Origin: Aphrocallistes beatrix
Taxonomy: Eukaryota; Porifera; Hexactinellida; Sceptrulophora; Aphrocallistidae
DNA: 64,000 bases
Direction of reading: 5' to 3'
Assembly (NCBI GenBank): GCA_963281255.1
Contig: OY725488.1
Span: forward strand, 6,297,524 to 6,361,523
The notes below the pieces were generated by a model, which did not search any database, was not told where the DNA came from, and saw nothing but the letters and a program-made list of their open reading frames with translations. The translations under genes and the position numbers were made by a program. Below, one piece after another: positions 41,537 to 51,100 of the stretch; position 1 is the first letter of the stretch; every line of letters starts with the position of its first letter.

Positions 41537-42029
41537 CAAGCGCGCTTCGCTTGCTTGCGCTGCGCGGCTGGCGGACACTTTGTGTCCGCCGGAGGCTCCT
41601 TTCGGTCGCCTGGAGGTGACATTGGTTAATTATAAGGGAGATATCATCTCTAAATATGTCCATCTCAGTTTTAAAATCGATTTCACTCGAAAAATCACCA
41701 AATTTGTCAATTTTTAAAATTTTGATGAGTAATGATGACGTCATAACAAAGTGATGAGTCATCATTTTTTGATGATAGTTGCATCATATGTGAGGCGTGT
41801 TAGTATACAGATTCTATTAAAATTCCAGCCTTCTATCTCCTACAATGGCTGAGTTTTGCTCGAATAACTGTGTTGCTTAACTTTTAAAAATGTGACAATG
41901 ACGTCATAATTCCATGATGAGTCGACATTTTGCTCTGAACTCAGAACTTACTGGAGCCATAGCCAAAAGACTCCCACATGCCAAAAATCAGCTTTCTGCG
42001 CCCTGCAGTTTCTTCAATCAATTCGTTAC
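41536..42029 (+). repeat. Repeat family A, full copy
   Basis: It is in tandem with the previous copy, separated only by a (TA)n microsatellite. TGACGTCA occurs near 41747 and 41899. A reverse head with about 50 bp of flanking unit (42094-42224) follows. Confidence 0.93.
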
Positions 42030-42031
42030 AG

Positions 42032-42063
<32 letters not shown>

Positions 42064-42093
42064 TAATCGAGTTTTAATAGTATGGATTATCAC

Positions 42094-42224
42094 TAAAATG
42101 GACATATTTAGAGATGCTATCTCCCTTATAATTAACTAATGTAACCCCAGGCGACCGAAGGGAGCCTCCGGCGGACACAAAGTGTCCGCCAGCCGCGCAG
42201 CGCAAGCAAGCGAAGCGCGCTTGT
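42094..42224 (-). repeat. Repeat family A head, reverse
   Basis: It reads ATGGACATATTTAGAGATGC, CTCCCTTATAATTAACTAAT, GGCGACCGAAGGGAGCCTCC and ends GCGAAGCGCGCTTGT. The flanks TTATA/ACAAG at 41006-41015 and TTGT/TATCC at 42221-42229 suggest the whole 41011-42224 block could have moved as a unit. It ends about 95 bp before the NT5DC1 start codon. Confidence 0.85.
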
Positions 42225-42319
42225 TATCCTTAACTCCCCATTGAATTGGGATTAATTAATTTATCTAATCCAAACGATTCGGTACTATACGAGTAAATTT
42301 AAAATTTCAGAAGATTAGA

Positions 42320-43678
42320 ATGTCTCAAGTTTCTTCTAAACCTGCTGATTCCAAAGACTCAACTGCTCCGAATTCAAAACGGACAAAAGTCTCCAAAAAC
42401 CCAAATGATTTCGATGTGTTCGGGTTTGACATGGACCTTACCTTGGTTCAGTATCACACAGTTAACCTCATAGAATTTGTCTACGCTGGACTACAGAATC
42501 ACTTGATTGAAGAGTGCGGGATTTCTAGAGATGTGTTCCTGCCTGTTAACCAGATAGAGCACATGCTCTTCCGGGGGGCGGTGATAGACGTCGATAGAGG
42601 AAATGTGCTTCAAGTCGACAAGAGCGGAGTGATTGCTCAAGCTTTCTACGGATTGAAATCCCTTTCAAGAGTAGAGATAGTTGAGCTGTATGGAGAGGGG
42701 AAATGGGGTGAATGGGACCAAGTTTTACAAGATCATTTCATCGGGTCCTATCCTGACCCTAATAAGAGTACTGATGCGACAGCTCGCACTACGTATATTC
42801 TCGACTCTGAATTCGATACTCCAGGAACCGGGATATTCTCGTGTGTTGTAGAATCGATAAAAAATTCAGAGCCTAAGTCGGATGATCTCAAAAAAGAGTT
42901 TAACATCCTTTGGAAGAACATGGCGAGAGCCTTTGCGGATGTGTATAAGACAGACCAAGAGTCCAACTCTACTATTTCTTTCTACACTCAATGCAAGCGA
43001 AAACCTGAAACTTTCATTAAGAAAATTGGACAGAAGACAATCCAGTGTCTGCGAGAGCTCAAAGCGAAAGGGAAATGTGTATTCCTTCTGACTACATCGA
43101 ATTATGATTTCACCGATGAGATATTGAAGGTTGCTTATGGCGATGGCTGGAGAGAACTGTTCTCGGTCGTTCTAACGCACGCAAAGAAGCCAAGCTATTT
43201 CGCTAACAAAGGACAGGTGCTGCATAGAGTCTCCGATGATAGGTGCAAATTGGAGGCGTGCGATGCTATAGAGGAAGGAGGCATGTACACGGGAGGGAAT
43301 GTGGACTATCTCAACAAGTTTTTATCTGGTCAAACGCACAAGGAGCAGCCTAGTGTGTTGTATGTCGGAGACAATATGAGAGCGGATATACAGGGGGCCA
43401 GTAAAGTCGCGAATTGGAAATGTGGGTGTCTGATCGAGAACTTGCCTCCAAAATTGGAAACCTCTCCCAAGAATACAATAGAATCAGAAAAATTTCCCGA
43501 TAAATTCGTCCCTAACTCTCACATCTCAACTCGTGACGGGAACAACAGCTTCTGGTTTGAGAAGATGCTCTCGCTCGGTTACTTACTCACGCCCGACATG
43601 GAGAGTCTTTGCGAGGTGTTAGGTGGATATGTGAATGTAGAAGAAAGCGGTAAGGTGATGATGGGCTACAATGTTTGA
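42320..43678 (+). CDS. NT5DC1: NT5DC1-like HAD-family 5'-nucleotidase
   Basis: The protein has 452 residues in one exon. HAD motif I is FDVFGFDMDLTLVQY near residue 30 (D-x-D-x-T), motif II is FLLTTSNYDFTDE and the late motif is VLYVGDNMRADI near residue 353. The spacing and the N-terminal DMDLTL-Y pattern match the NT5DC1 branch of the cytosolic nucleotidase-like family, whose substrate is not established. ATTTCAG stands 9 nt before the ATG, an acceptor-like site. It is the first gene of a compact same-strand cluster and starts 95 bp after a repeat block. Confidence 0.85.
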   Translation: MSQVSSKPADSKDSTAPNSKRTKVSKNPNDFDVFGFDMDLTLVQYHTVNLIEFVYAGLQNHLIEECGISRDVFLPVNQIEHMLFRGAVIDVDRGNVLQVDKSGVIAQAFYGLKSLSRVEIVELYGEGKWGEWDQVLQDHFIGSYPDPNKSTDATARTTYILDSEFDTPGTGIFSCVVESIKNSEPKSDDLKKEFNILWKNMARAFADVYKTDQESNSTISFYTQCKRKPETFIKKIGQKTIQCLRELKAKGKCVFLLTTSNYDFTDEILKVAYGDGWRELFSVVLTHAKKPSYFANKGQVLHRVSDDRCKLEACDAIEEGGMYTGGNVDYLNKFLSGQTHKEQPSVLYVGDNMRADIQGASKVANWKCGCLIENLPPKLETSPKNTIESEKFPDKFVPNSHISTRDGNNSFWFEKMLSLGYLLTPDMESLCEVLGGYVNVEESGKVMMGYNV

Positions 43679-43922
43679 TAGGTCAGGACATCTCTATTTT
43701 ATTTTACATAACTAGTAATATTCTAATTTATATGATTCATTTTTAGTTATCAGATTCTTTTAATTTTGAGTATGGTGTCAAACTTTTGAAATACGTGTAC
43801 TCGACCTCGCTCAATCGAGATACATCGGGACTCGAAATTTTGGCGATTAAGGGAGTTGACTGTACTAACGACAAAGCTTGGCAGATTAGTTGATCTATAA
43901 AGTTATGTTTTAACCCGCTTGA

Positions 43923-44777
43923 ATGTCGCACCAATCCCTCTTTCCCTCCGAGGCACCCCGGGTACTAACGCCTGGTCAAGGGCCTTGCGTATTGAACTTC
44001 TTGTCACAAGTTGAACTACAGATCCTCTCCATTCCTCACCCACCCCCTCAACCGCTCACATCCTTGGATCTCCTCTGTGAAGAGCTGGATGCGTCTGAGC
44101 ACCACACCATTACCCTAGGCAGACATCAAGTAACGGCTCCTTACTGCCTCTACGAGGCCATCCTAAGCATGCGTGAGGGAGAGAGGAGATTGATTCCCCT
44201 CACTTTTAATGAGAAACTTGACTCTATGCAAGTATTTAATCCTGTCAAGACACAGCGCACAACTCACTCTTATATCGCTCTGCACTTAGTGTCATTCATA
44301 CGGGCAGTTGGACTACACGAAATGACAGCAGATGATTTACTTGATGAAGCGAGCAAGCAGAAATCCATTGGAAATGAATTCTTTCTGGCACAGAATCGAA
44401 CTAACGCAGCCTATCACTACTCTACGGCAGCGATGCTCTGTGTTCTAGCTAACACGCAAGAACAGTCCGATCGTCTGAAGGGAATCTGTCTTCTAAATTT
44501 AGCCGCTTGCTGGCTGCATTTCAGAGAGTTTGAAAGGGCAAAAGACGCAACTCAGAAAATGCTTAACTCGGATCCTAGCAACGAGAAGGCTCTCTACAGA
44601 CAAGGAGTAGCACTGTCCGGCTTGGGAGATTGGGAAGCGGCTGCAGCTAGACTCACCCGGGTTGTCGAGATAAATCCTAGGAACCAGGAAGCCGTTCAGG
44701 AATTGAAATCAGTTCGAGTTCAGTGCAAAGATATCCAAAAGAAAGAGCGAGAAAAGTATTCAAAATTATTCTCCTGA
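43923..44777 (+). CDS. FKBP-like TPR immunophilin (FKBPL/AIP-type)
   Basis: The protein has 284 residues in one exon. The N-terminal 125 residues resemble a degenerate FKBP domain; the stretch LYEAILSMREGERRLIPL corresponds to the FKBP region around L.A...M..GE. Residues about 140-270 hold TPR units: DEASKQKSIGNEFF, GICLLNLAACWLHFREFERA and KALYRQGVALSGLGDWEAAA, followed by LTRVVEINPRNQEA. Such proteins act as Hsp90 co-chaperones. The aromatic pocket residues of an active prolyl isomerase are not evident, so it is probably non-catalytic. It stands 244 bp after NT5DC1. TACTAAC (a strong branch-point match) followed by CTTGGCAG lies about 30-55 nt before the ATG. Confidence 0.75.
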   Translation: MSHQSLFPSEAPRVLTPGQGPCVLNFLSQVELQILSIPHPPPQPLTSLDLLCEELDASEHHTITLGRHQVTAPYCLYEAILSMREGERRLIPLTFNEKLDSMQVFNPVKTQRTTHSYIALHLVSFIRAVGLHEMTADDLLDEASKQKSIGNEFFLAQNRTNAAYHYSTAAMLCVLANTQEQSDRLKGICLLNLAACWLHFREFERAKDATQKMLNSDPSNEKALYRQGVALSGLGDWEAAAARLTRVVEINPRNQEAVQELKSVRVQCKDIQKKEREKYSKLFS

Positions 44778-44906
44778 CTCATTTGATACTGTGTCCTTGT
44801 AGTATATGCATATTTGATATTTTCTTTAAACTTGATTACTGACTGAGTTACATCTAATTTGTGATTGAGTTCTAATTCTTTTCAGCGCATTAGAATATTG
44901 TTCTTA

Positions 44907-46292
44907 ATGTCAGCAATCACAACCAACAAGAGAGTCTGTCCATTTCAATCCACTGGAGAAAGTTTTAAACGAATCGTGACATTCCCAGAATTAGACTCAG
45001 AATCATCAGCAGAAGAAGAAACTTCACCAAAAAGCAAAACAAAACTTCCCACACCCAACAAGATAGTGCCAATCAAATGTTCATCTTGTCACCTCCCAAT
45101 CTCCCCAGAAGTGGATTCGCGCGCCGAAATAAAATGTTCCGCACCCCCCGCTTCCCTGAAATCCCCCTGGGTCCTTAACTGGGCCCCTGACTGGTCTGCA
45201 ACTCTCCACGCCGAGTGCTGGGAGCGTACACTCAGCACTGCTCGCTCACGAAGCAAGAAAATTACCGCCGCTGAGAAGAAGATGATCCGAGAAGGAGAGA
45301 AGACGGTGGAGAGGTTTGATTCTCTGCAAACGCTTGGAAGAGAAGCTGTGCGGACGGCCAAACTCCTCACAAGTGCCAAGCACTGCATCTGCTTCACAGG
45401 TGCTGGCATCAGCACCAGCGCCGGTATCGGGGATTATCGCGGAAAGGACGGTAAGTGGACTCAGGAAGAGAGGCAGCAGCAGGAGTGCTCTGCCTCAGCT
45501 GAGTTGGAGGAGGGAGTGGCCTACGAGAAACTGAGACCCACTTACACACACGAGGGGATCTCTCTGCTGGTGGAACGAGGTCTGATTAAGCACGTCATCA
45601 GCCAGAACTGCGATGGACTCAACTTGTTGTCAGGCCTCCCTCCTGACCGACTGTCAGAGCTCCACGGGAATGTGTTCCTGGAAACGTGTGAGAAGTGCGG
45701 ACACGTTTATGAGAGGAGTTACTACACACTCGATGACACGGCCAGTCTCTACTATGAGGAGCTGCAGGATTCCGGAAAGACAAACCTAAAACGGCCTCGT
45801 CACGCTAAGAAGTGTCCCACCTGTGGTCTCAGCCACAGAACCGGCAGGAAGTGCCAGGTGGCCAAGTGTGGCGGATTTCTGAAAGACACCATTATCAACT
45901 TCGGAGACATGCTGCAGGAGAATATTCTGAGCGGTGCTGAGGAGCAGGCGAAGAAGAATGACCTCTGCCTCTCCCTGGGGTCTACGATGCAGGTGAACCC
46001 GGCCTGCGACCTGGTCGTGATGGGAGAGGAGCCTCTACGCCTGGCCGTATGCAACCGACAGGAGACAGCGTTTGATCACTTATGTTATGAGAAAGCAGAG
46101 ACAGAGAGCGGTACGGGGAGAAAGAAAGGGGAGAAGAGAGGAGAGGACAGTTTGGGTGTGAGAGTTTTTGGGAATTGTGATGTATTCATGAGAGAAGTTT
46201 TGAAACAGCTGTTGCCACCTGTGGAGCTGGAGGAGTGGGAGCAGAAGAGGACCACGAGGCTGCTCTCCTATGACAGCAAGAGACAACAGTAG
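44907..46292 (+). CDS. Sirtuin (SIRT6/7-like) NAD-dependent deacylase
   Basis: The protein has 461 residues. The ATG at 44907 is the first true ATG of the frame and follows a CTAATTCTTTTCAG acceptor-like site 22 nt upstream. Residues 50-75 hold a Cys pair (CSSCHLPIS). The sirtuin core starts near 155: ICFTGAGISTSAGIGDYRG, then HVISQNCDGLNLLSGLP, ELHGN with the catalytic His, zinc ligands C-x2-C (ETCEKCGHVY) and KKCPTCG plus VAKCGG, and FLKDTIINFGD. The NCDGL and GLP residues match class IV (SIRT6/SIRT7) enzymes. About 40 residues are inserted between the two zinc-ligand pairs (YYEELQDSGKTNLK...), and LSLGSTMQVNPA closes the NAD site. Target proteins are unknown. Confidence 0.85.
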   Translation: MSAITTNKRVCPFQSTGESFKRIVTFPELDSESSAEEETSPKSKTKLPTPNKIVPIKCSSCHLPISPEVDSRAEIKCSAPPASLKSPWVLNWAPDWSATLHAECWERTLSTARSRSKKITAAEKKMIREGEKTVERFDSLQTLGREAVRTAKLLTSAKHCICFTGAGISTSAGIGDYRGKDGKWTQEERQQQECSASAELEEGVAYEKLRPTYTHEGISLLVERGLIKHVISQNCDGLNLLSGLPPDRLSELHGNVFLETCEKCGHVYERSYYTLDDTASLYYEELQDSGKTNLKRPRHAKKCPTCGLSHRTGRKCQVAKCGGFLKDTIINFGDMLQENILSGAEEQAKKNDLCLSLGSTMQVNPACDLVVMGEEPLRLAVCNRQETAFDHLCYEKAETESGTGRKKGEKRGEDSLGVRVFGNCDVFMREVLKQLLPPVELEEWEQKRTTRLLSYDSKRQQ

Positions 46293-46450
46293 CCATGCAA
46301 CTTCTATTTTACTGATTTTCCTTTCTAACCCTGGAACATATCTGTGTTGCACACAGTTGTACTTATTATTCTTAGCAATTGCTTTATTCGCAGCTAATCT
46401 TCATAGAGCGAGATCTAATCCTGTCCATCATAAGATACACAGATAGACAC

Positions 46451-47956
46451 ATGAGCCTGAGAGAAGTGTTGCTCCCTTTACAGCTGTCCAGCAATGAGGT
46501 AGGACTGGACTTACTCAAGAGTTCGACGCTGAAAGTTCATCCTGTCTACCTCGGAGCTGATCCCTCTTCCAAACCAGTTTCCCCTCCCTCTATCCCTGCG
46601 AGCATCCAGCTGAGAGAGAAGCTACACTACGTGTCTTTCCGCCCCTCTCTCCCGGGGTTCTATCGACTGCACGTCCTGTTGGACGGGAAAGACTTTTGTA
46701 AGCCCCCTTTGCTGCACATCCTCTCCGATGGCACCCTTCTCACCTCAACACTTCCGCCCAATTCTCCCTCTGTCGGCTCCGGACTCATAGATCCCCGCCC
46801 CGCAGGGCTGCGTATCGGAGGCGACGATGCGATGGACACTCTCGAGCCCAGCACCCCAGCCTCTGGAATTTCGCAGAGTGGCCGTGTGCAGCAGAAGCTA
46901 TCCGGACTGGTGAGCGCCATTCGAGATGTAACCCGTCGCACGGACAGATCCGGTGTCACCGTTCGCACCAACAAAACCACTCCCAAAATTCCCTCCAACA
47001 AGCCCTTTGCAATGCCAGACTTCCTGAAGAGATTCCGAGGTCGACTCAAGCCAGATCTTGCCCACGTCATGGAACAAATGTCTTCTGCTCCCTCTCCCCA
47101 CCCAGGGCAGCTCCGCAGATCTCGCTCTTTCGAGACACTGACCAACGCCAGCATCCGTACCGGATACGGGTCCATACGGATACACGAGTTCCAGGAGCCG
47201 CAGAGGGAGCAGTCCCAGTCCGTGTGCTGCATCTGCGGCAGTCTGCTGCCGGCTGGTAGTGGCGTCGACCTCTACAAGTCCCAGTTCTGTGAGGAGGACT
47301 TCTCTCGCTTCTATCTGCAGAGGAACGTCCGGGAGCACTTCTTGGTGCCTGTCCTCCAGGAGACCTATCTCCCGGGACTCAAGGGACAGGGGGCGCTAGC
47401 GCAGGTCAATCTGAAGGGACTGGAGATCCGACATGTGAAGATGGGGCAGGATTTCTTCAGGCTGCTGGACTCAGATGGCGACGGTTGGATCGGGAGGCAT
47501 CAGCTCAGCTCTCTGCTCCTCCGCATTCTGATCAAGATCCTGGTGGACGAGAGCCAGTCCAAGAACATCCTCAGCAGCCCCCCCTACAAGGCCATGGCCA
47601 GCGGGATGGGGCTGGAGAAGCGGGGGAGGGTGCATGAGATTGAGTTCTTGGCCTGTCTGGCCTTCTGCGTGAGGGAATTCATGGACATACGCACCATTCT
47701 GAAGCATCAGACCAAACCGAGGCTTTTAGACGAGGCGAGTAATTTCTATTCAGCCGACGAACTCGAAATGGACCTACCCGACCACTTGTCCTACCGCTCC
47801 TCCTACCACACCCCTCTCTCTGACGAGGAGTCCCTCTATCTGGACCCGGGCAGCGAAATGAACCCGATTAGACCCAGAACTCGACTGCAGAAGGAGATCA
47901 AGAACCGAGTCTCTAAGGACTCCACTCATCCGGATGAGGGCTGGATGATGTACTGA
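46451..47956 (+). CDS. Filamin-type Ig domain and EF-hand protein, unrecognised
   Basis: The protein has 501 residues. The ATG at 46451 is the first in frame; 56 nt upstream stands GCTTTATTCGCAG, acceptor-like. Residues about 30-90 contain VSFRPSLPGFYRLHVLLDGK, which fits a filamin/ABP280-type immunoglobulin repeat. Residues 100-230 are Pro/Ser/Arg-rich and probably disordered. A Cys cluster (CCICGSLLPAGSGVDLYKSQFC) near 260-280, here given by its key residues C-C-x2-C...C, could bind zinc. LDSDGDGWIGRHQL near residue 340 is an EF-hand loop. The last 100 residues are acidic and charged. I do not recognise a named gene. It lies 158 bp after the sirtuin. Confidence 0.6.
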   Translation: MSLREVLLPLQLSSNEVGLDLLKSSTLKVHPVYLGADPSSKPVSPPSIPASIQLREKLHYVSFRPSLPGFYRLHVLLDGKDFCKPPLLHILSDGTLLTSTLPPNSPSVGSGLIDPRPAGLRIGGDDAMDTLEPSTPASGISQSGRVQQKLSGLVSAIRDVTRRTDRSGVTVRTNKTTPKIPSNKPFAMPDFLKRFRGRLKPDLAHVMEQMSSAPSPHPGQLRRSRSFETLTNASIRTGYGSIRIHEFQEPQREQSQSVCCICGSLLPAGSGVDLYKSQFCEEDFSRFYLQRNVREHFLVPVLQETYLPGLKGQGALAQVNLKGLEIRHVKMGQDFFRLLDSDGDGWIGRHQLSSLLLRILIKILVDESQSKNILSSPPYKAMASGMGLEKRGRVHEIEFLACLAFCVREFMDIRTILKHQTKPRLLDEASNFYSADELEMDLPDHLSYRSSYHTPLSDEESLYLDPGSEMNPIRPRTRLQKEIKNRVSKDSTHPDEGWMMY

Positions 47957-48160
47957 CTCATCCCTGCCTCACCGCGAACTGATAATAATGAATGTCCTCT
48001 GAGAGTGTATATTTATTTATTTTTACGCATTTTACTTACGTCATTGTCCTATTACTTTATGATATTATTAAAAGAATAGCTGCGAGTTATCTGTGTAAAC
48101 TCCCTTCACACATCTAATTGCTAAGCTACCTAATATCTACTTAGCTTTACAGCCATTGGA

Positions 48161-51100
48161 ATGCTGAGTGTACGCAGTATCCTGCGCTGTTTCCAGAGAT
48201 CGCCCGGGCAGATTGGACGTGTCCGTTCCAGTCCTCAGAGTGTCCTTATTCGCAATGCGGTCCGTCCTTATCACTCAACCACGCGTACATTCACCTCTCA
48301 ATCTAGGTAAGCATTGTGCCACTTAGCTTAACTAGATTGCGTAACCTAGGTAAGCTAACACAATGTGCAATTAAACTCAGTCAGATTGAGTAAACTTTGT
48401 ATTTCATCCGATAATAATGTTCACACAGATACATATTTCAGTCTTTTTCCTTGGGATACTTAGCTAACTGGTTGGTATGGCGCGAAATATCACCCGCATC
48501 ACCTCAATCTTAATTCTGCAGCATTTTGGCATGCCAGCGCAGCGAATAACTGATTGCGTCATCAAGCGGGGCCTGGCCTCACTCCAGGAGGTGGTGGAGG
48601 ACTCGGGGCTGGAGAGGCAGGAGGTGAAGAGGACACTCTGCGTCCTCATCAGACATGAAATAATCGATTTCAGAGATGAAACCAGTCACACTCTCTTCAC
48701 AGTCAATCTGCACAGGGCCTATCTGATTGCGCGCTACCCTCGCTTCCTCTCCATCATCAAAGACGAGTTCGAGAGCTGTGCAGAGTTGATCATCTCCGAG
48801 CTTCTCATTCACGGCCACTGCACCATTGAAGAGCTGGTGGAGTACATCACAGCGAGAGAGAACCCCGCCCAGTCCTTGGACCTGGAGAGTCTGCAGGGCA
48901 CGTTTGTCAATCTGGTGGATCGGAGGTATGTGAGCAAGGTCAAGCCCCCCTCCGAGCTGATCGAGGACCTGGAATCTGAGATCATTGAAGGGAGAGGGGG
49001 CAAGTCCGTTCCTGGCGGGATTAAGCGAGCTCTGATCACCGCAGAGGTGACTGAGAGTAAGAGAAAGAAGTTGGAGGTATCTCGAGCCAAATTCGCGGAG
49101 AATAAAGGAGATTCAGATCTGCAAGATGTGTGGTGCATTAATTTCGAGCATTTCCACGAGAAGCTGAGAGACAAGTTAATTTCTCAGTACATCGCGGTTA
49201 TCTATACTCCCCAGCTAGCTGCAGTCCTGAATACATTCCACGCGATATTAGAGCTAGACCCCGACACCTCTATCAAACAGTTCCAGTCGAAGGAGGTGTA
49301 CATTCCTCAGATCGTCCCGCAGGTGGATCTCAGTCGAGGCGAAGTGGAGAGAGGACTGGCACTGGTGTCTCGAGAAGAGAACTCACTGCTCACTAAGACC
49401 ACGGAGTCGGGTGGAGGCGCCTATGTCCTGGAATACAGGAACTGTTACCAGCTGTTACTCAGAAACACTGTCGAGTCTATCATAGAAGAACGATACGGCA
49501 GTAAAGCTTTGAGGATCATCAAGAATTTGATTCGTAAGAAGTACCTTGAGTTGTCTCAAATGTCAGAGCTCACTCTCATTCCGCCACAAGAACTTAACGA
49601 GATCGTGTCGCGGCTATTTCGAGAGAGCATTATCTCTGTGCAAGAGGTGCCCCGCCTAGAAGAGTACATTCCTGGGAAGACATTCTATCTCTACTCATTT
49701 GACATTGAGAAGGTGCGAAGGATTCTCCTCAACAATGCTTTCCAGATTATTGGGAATATGGTCGTGAAGCGTAGAAGTGTGTACGAAGAAGCAGAGCGCG
49801 TGTTGAAGAAAGATGATAGAGTTTGTGAGTTGTTAGGAGAAATGAAGGAAACTGCCAATACGGAGCAGTTGGAGGAGATTGAACAGCTGTTGACACCTGG
49901 TGAGCGGCAAAATGCGAGGAATAGCAGGATGATGTTAGAGAGGCTAGAATTAGCGGAGTTGTTTATTGATGAGACCATTTTCATTCTCTCTCATTTCCAC
50001 ACCTTCCCTTAGTAGAAATGTATCTATACTACATGCAGCAATATGATATTGTTTTTCACAAACCTGTTATGTATTTCAGTAAATAAACGGAGATAAATAT
50101 GTACTCCTACGTAATTGATTTAAATGCCAAGATTGTACTCATTAAGTTTGATATTTGTATCTACTAAAGCTGTGCAAACGGTTTCGGATATTCAAAACGT
50201 GCTGTATTTATATTCAGATACCTGTACGGAATCGTGATTGGAGCCGTCGCAGGTGCTGTTCTGTGGAGCAGGACTGAGAGAGCCCACGCCCTGTTCGGGT
50301 TCGGAGATAAAGCAGCTCCAGCACAGAAGCCAGAAGATGTGAAGTGGGGGGACGTAAGGAAGGATATTGCTGAGTTATTGGAGAGCAATCAAGACTATGA
50401 TGACGGCTCGTATGGCCCTCTCTTGATCAGACTTGCTTGGCATGCGTCCGGGACTTTTAGCCAGTTCGACAAGGTCGTTACTTCACCATAGCATACGCGT
50501 ATCATGGTGATGGTACGGTATTATTGTGTGTATGCTTAGACTGGAGGGAGTAATGGAGCCACTATGCGGTTCAAGCCTGAGTCAGCTGACGGTGCGAACA
50601 ACGGTCTGAACATTGCAAGAGGACTGATGGAGCGGATCAAGAAGAAGCACCCGGGCGCCTCCTATGCAGACCTCTGGACATTCGCCGGCTGTGTCGCTAT
50701 TGAGGAGATGGGAGGACCTAAGATTGCGTGGAAACCAGGGAGGATTGATGTGCAATCTGGATCCGAGTGCCCACCAGTAAGACCATAACGCGTTTTTTGT
50801 ATCTATTAAAGTTCCTGTAAAGTATGAGTAATCTAACAGGTAGGACGTCTGCCCGATGCCGCCAGAGGGGAGGACCACATCAAGGCGATCTTCTATCGGA
50901 TGGGGTTTGGAGACGAGGAGATCGTAGCTTTAATTGGCGGGGGACATGCACTTGGGAGATGTCACAGGGACAGGAGTGGGTTTGAAGGGCCATGGACATT
51001 CGCTCCCACGACGTTTTCAAATGAATTTTTTCGCTTGCTTTTAGAGGACAAATGGGTCCCTAAAAAATGGGATGGAAACCATCAGTTTGAGAACAGCACT

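Noticed and set aside
12944..42224. Regularly spaced family A copies as a CRISPR-like array
   Set aside because: Units are about 495 bp, diverged, in both orientations and in an animal genome; they are interspersed repeats.
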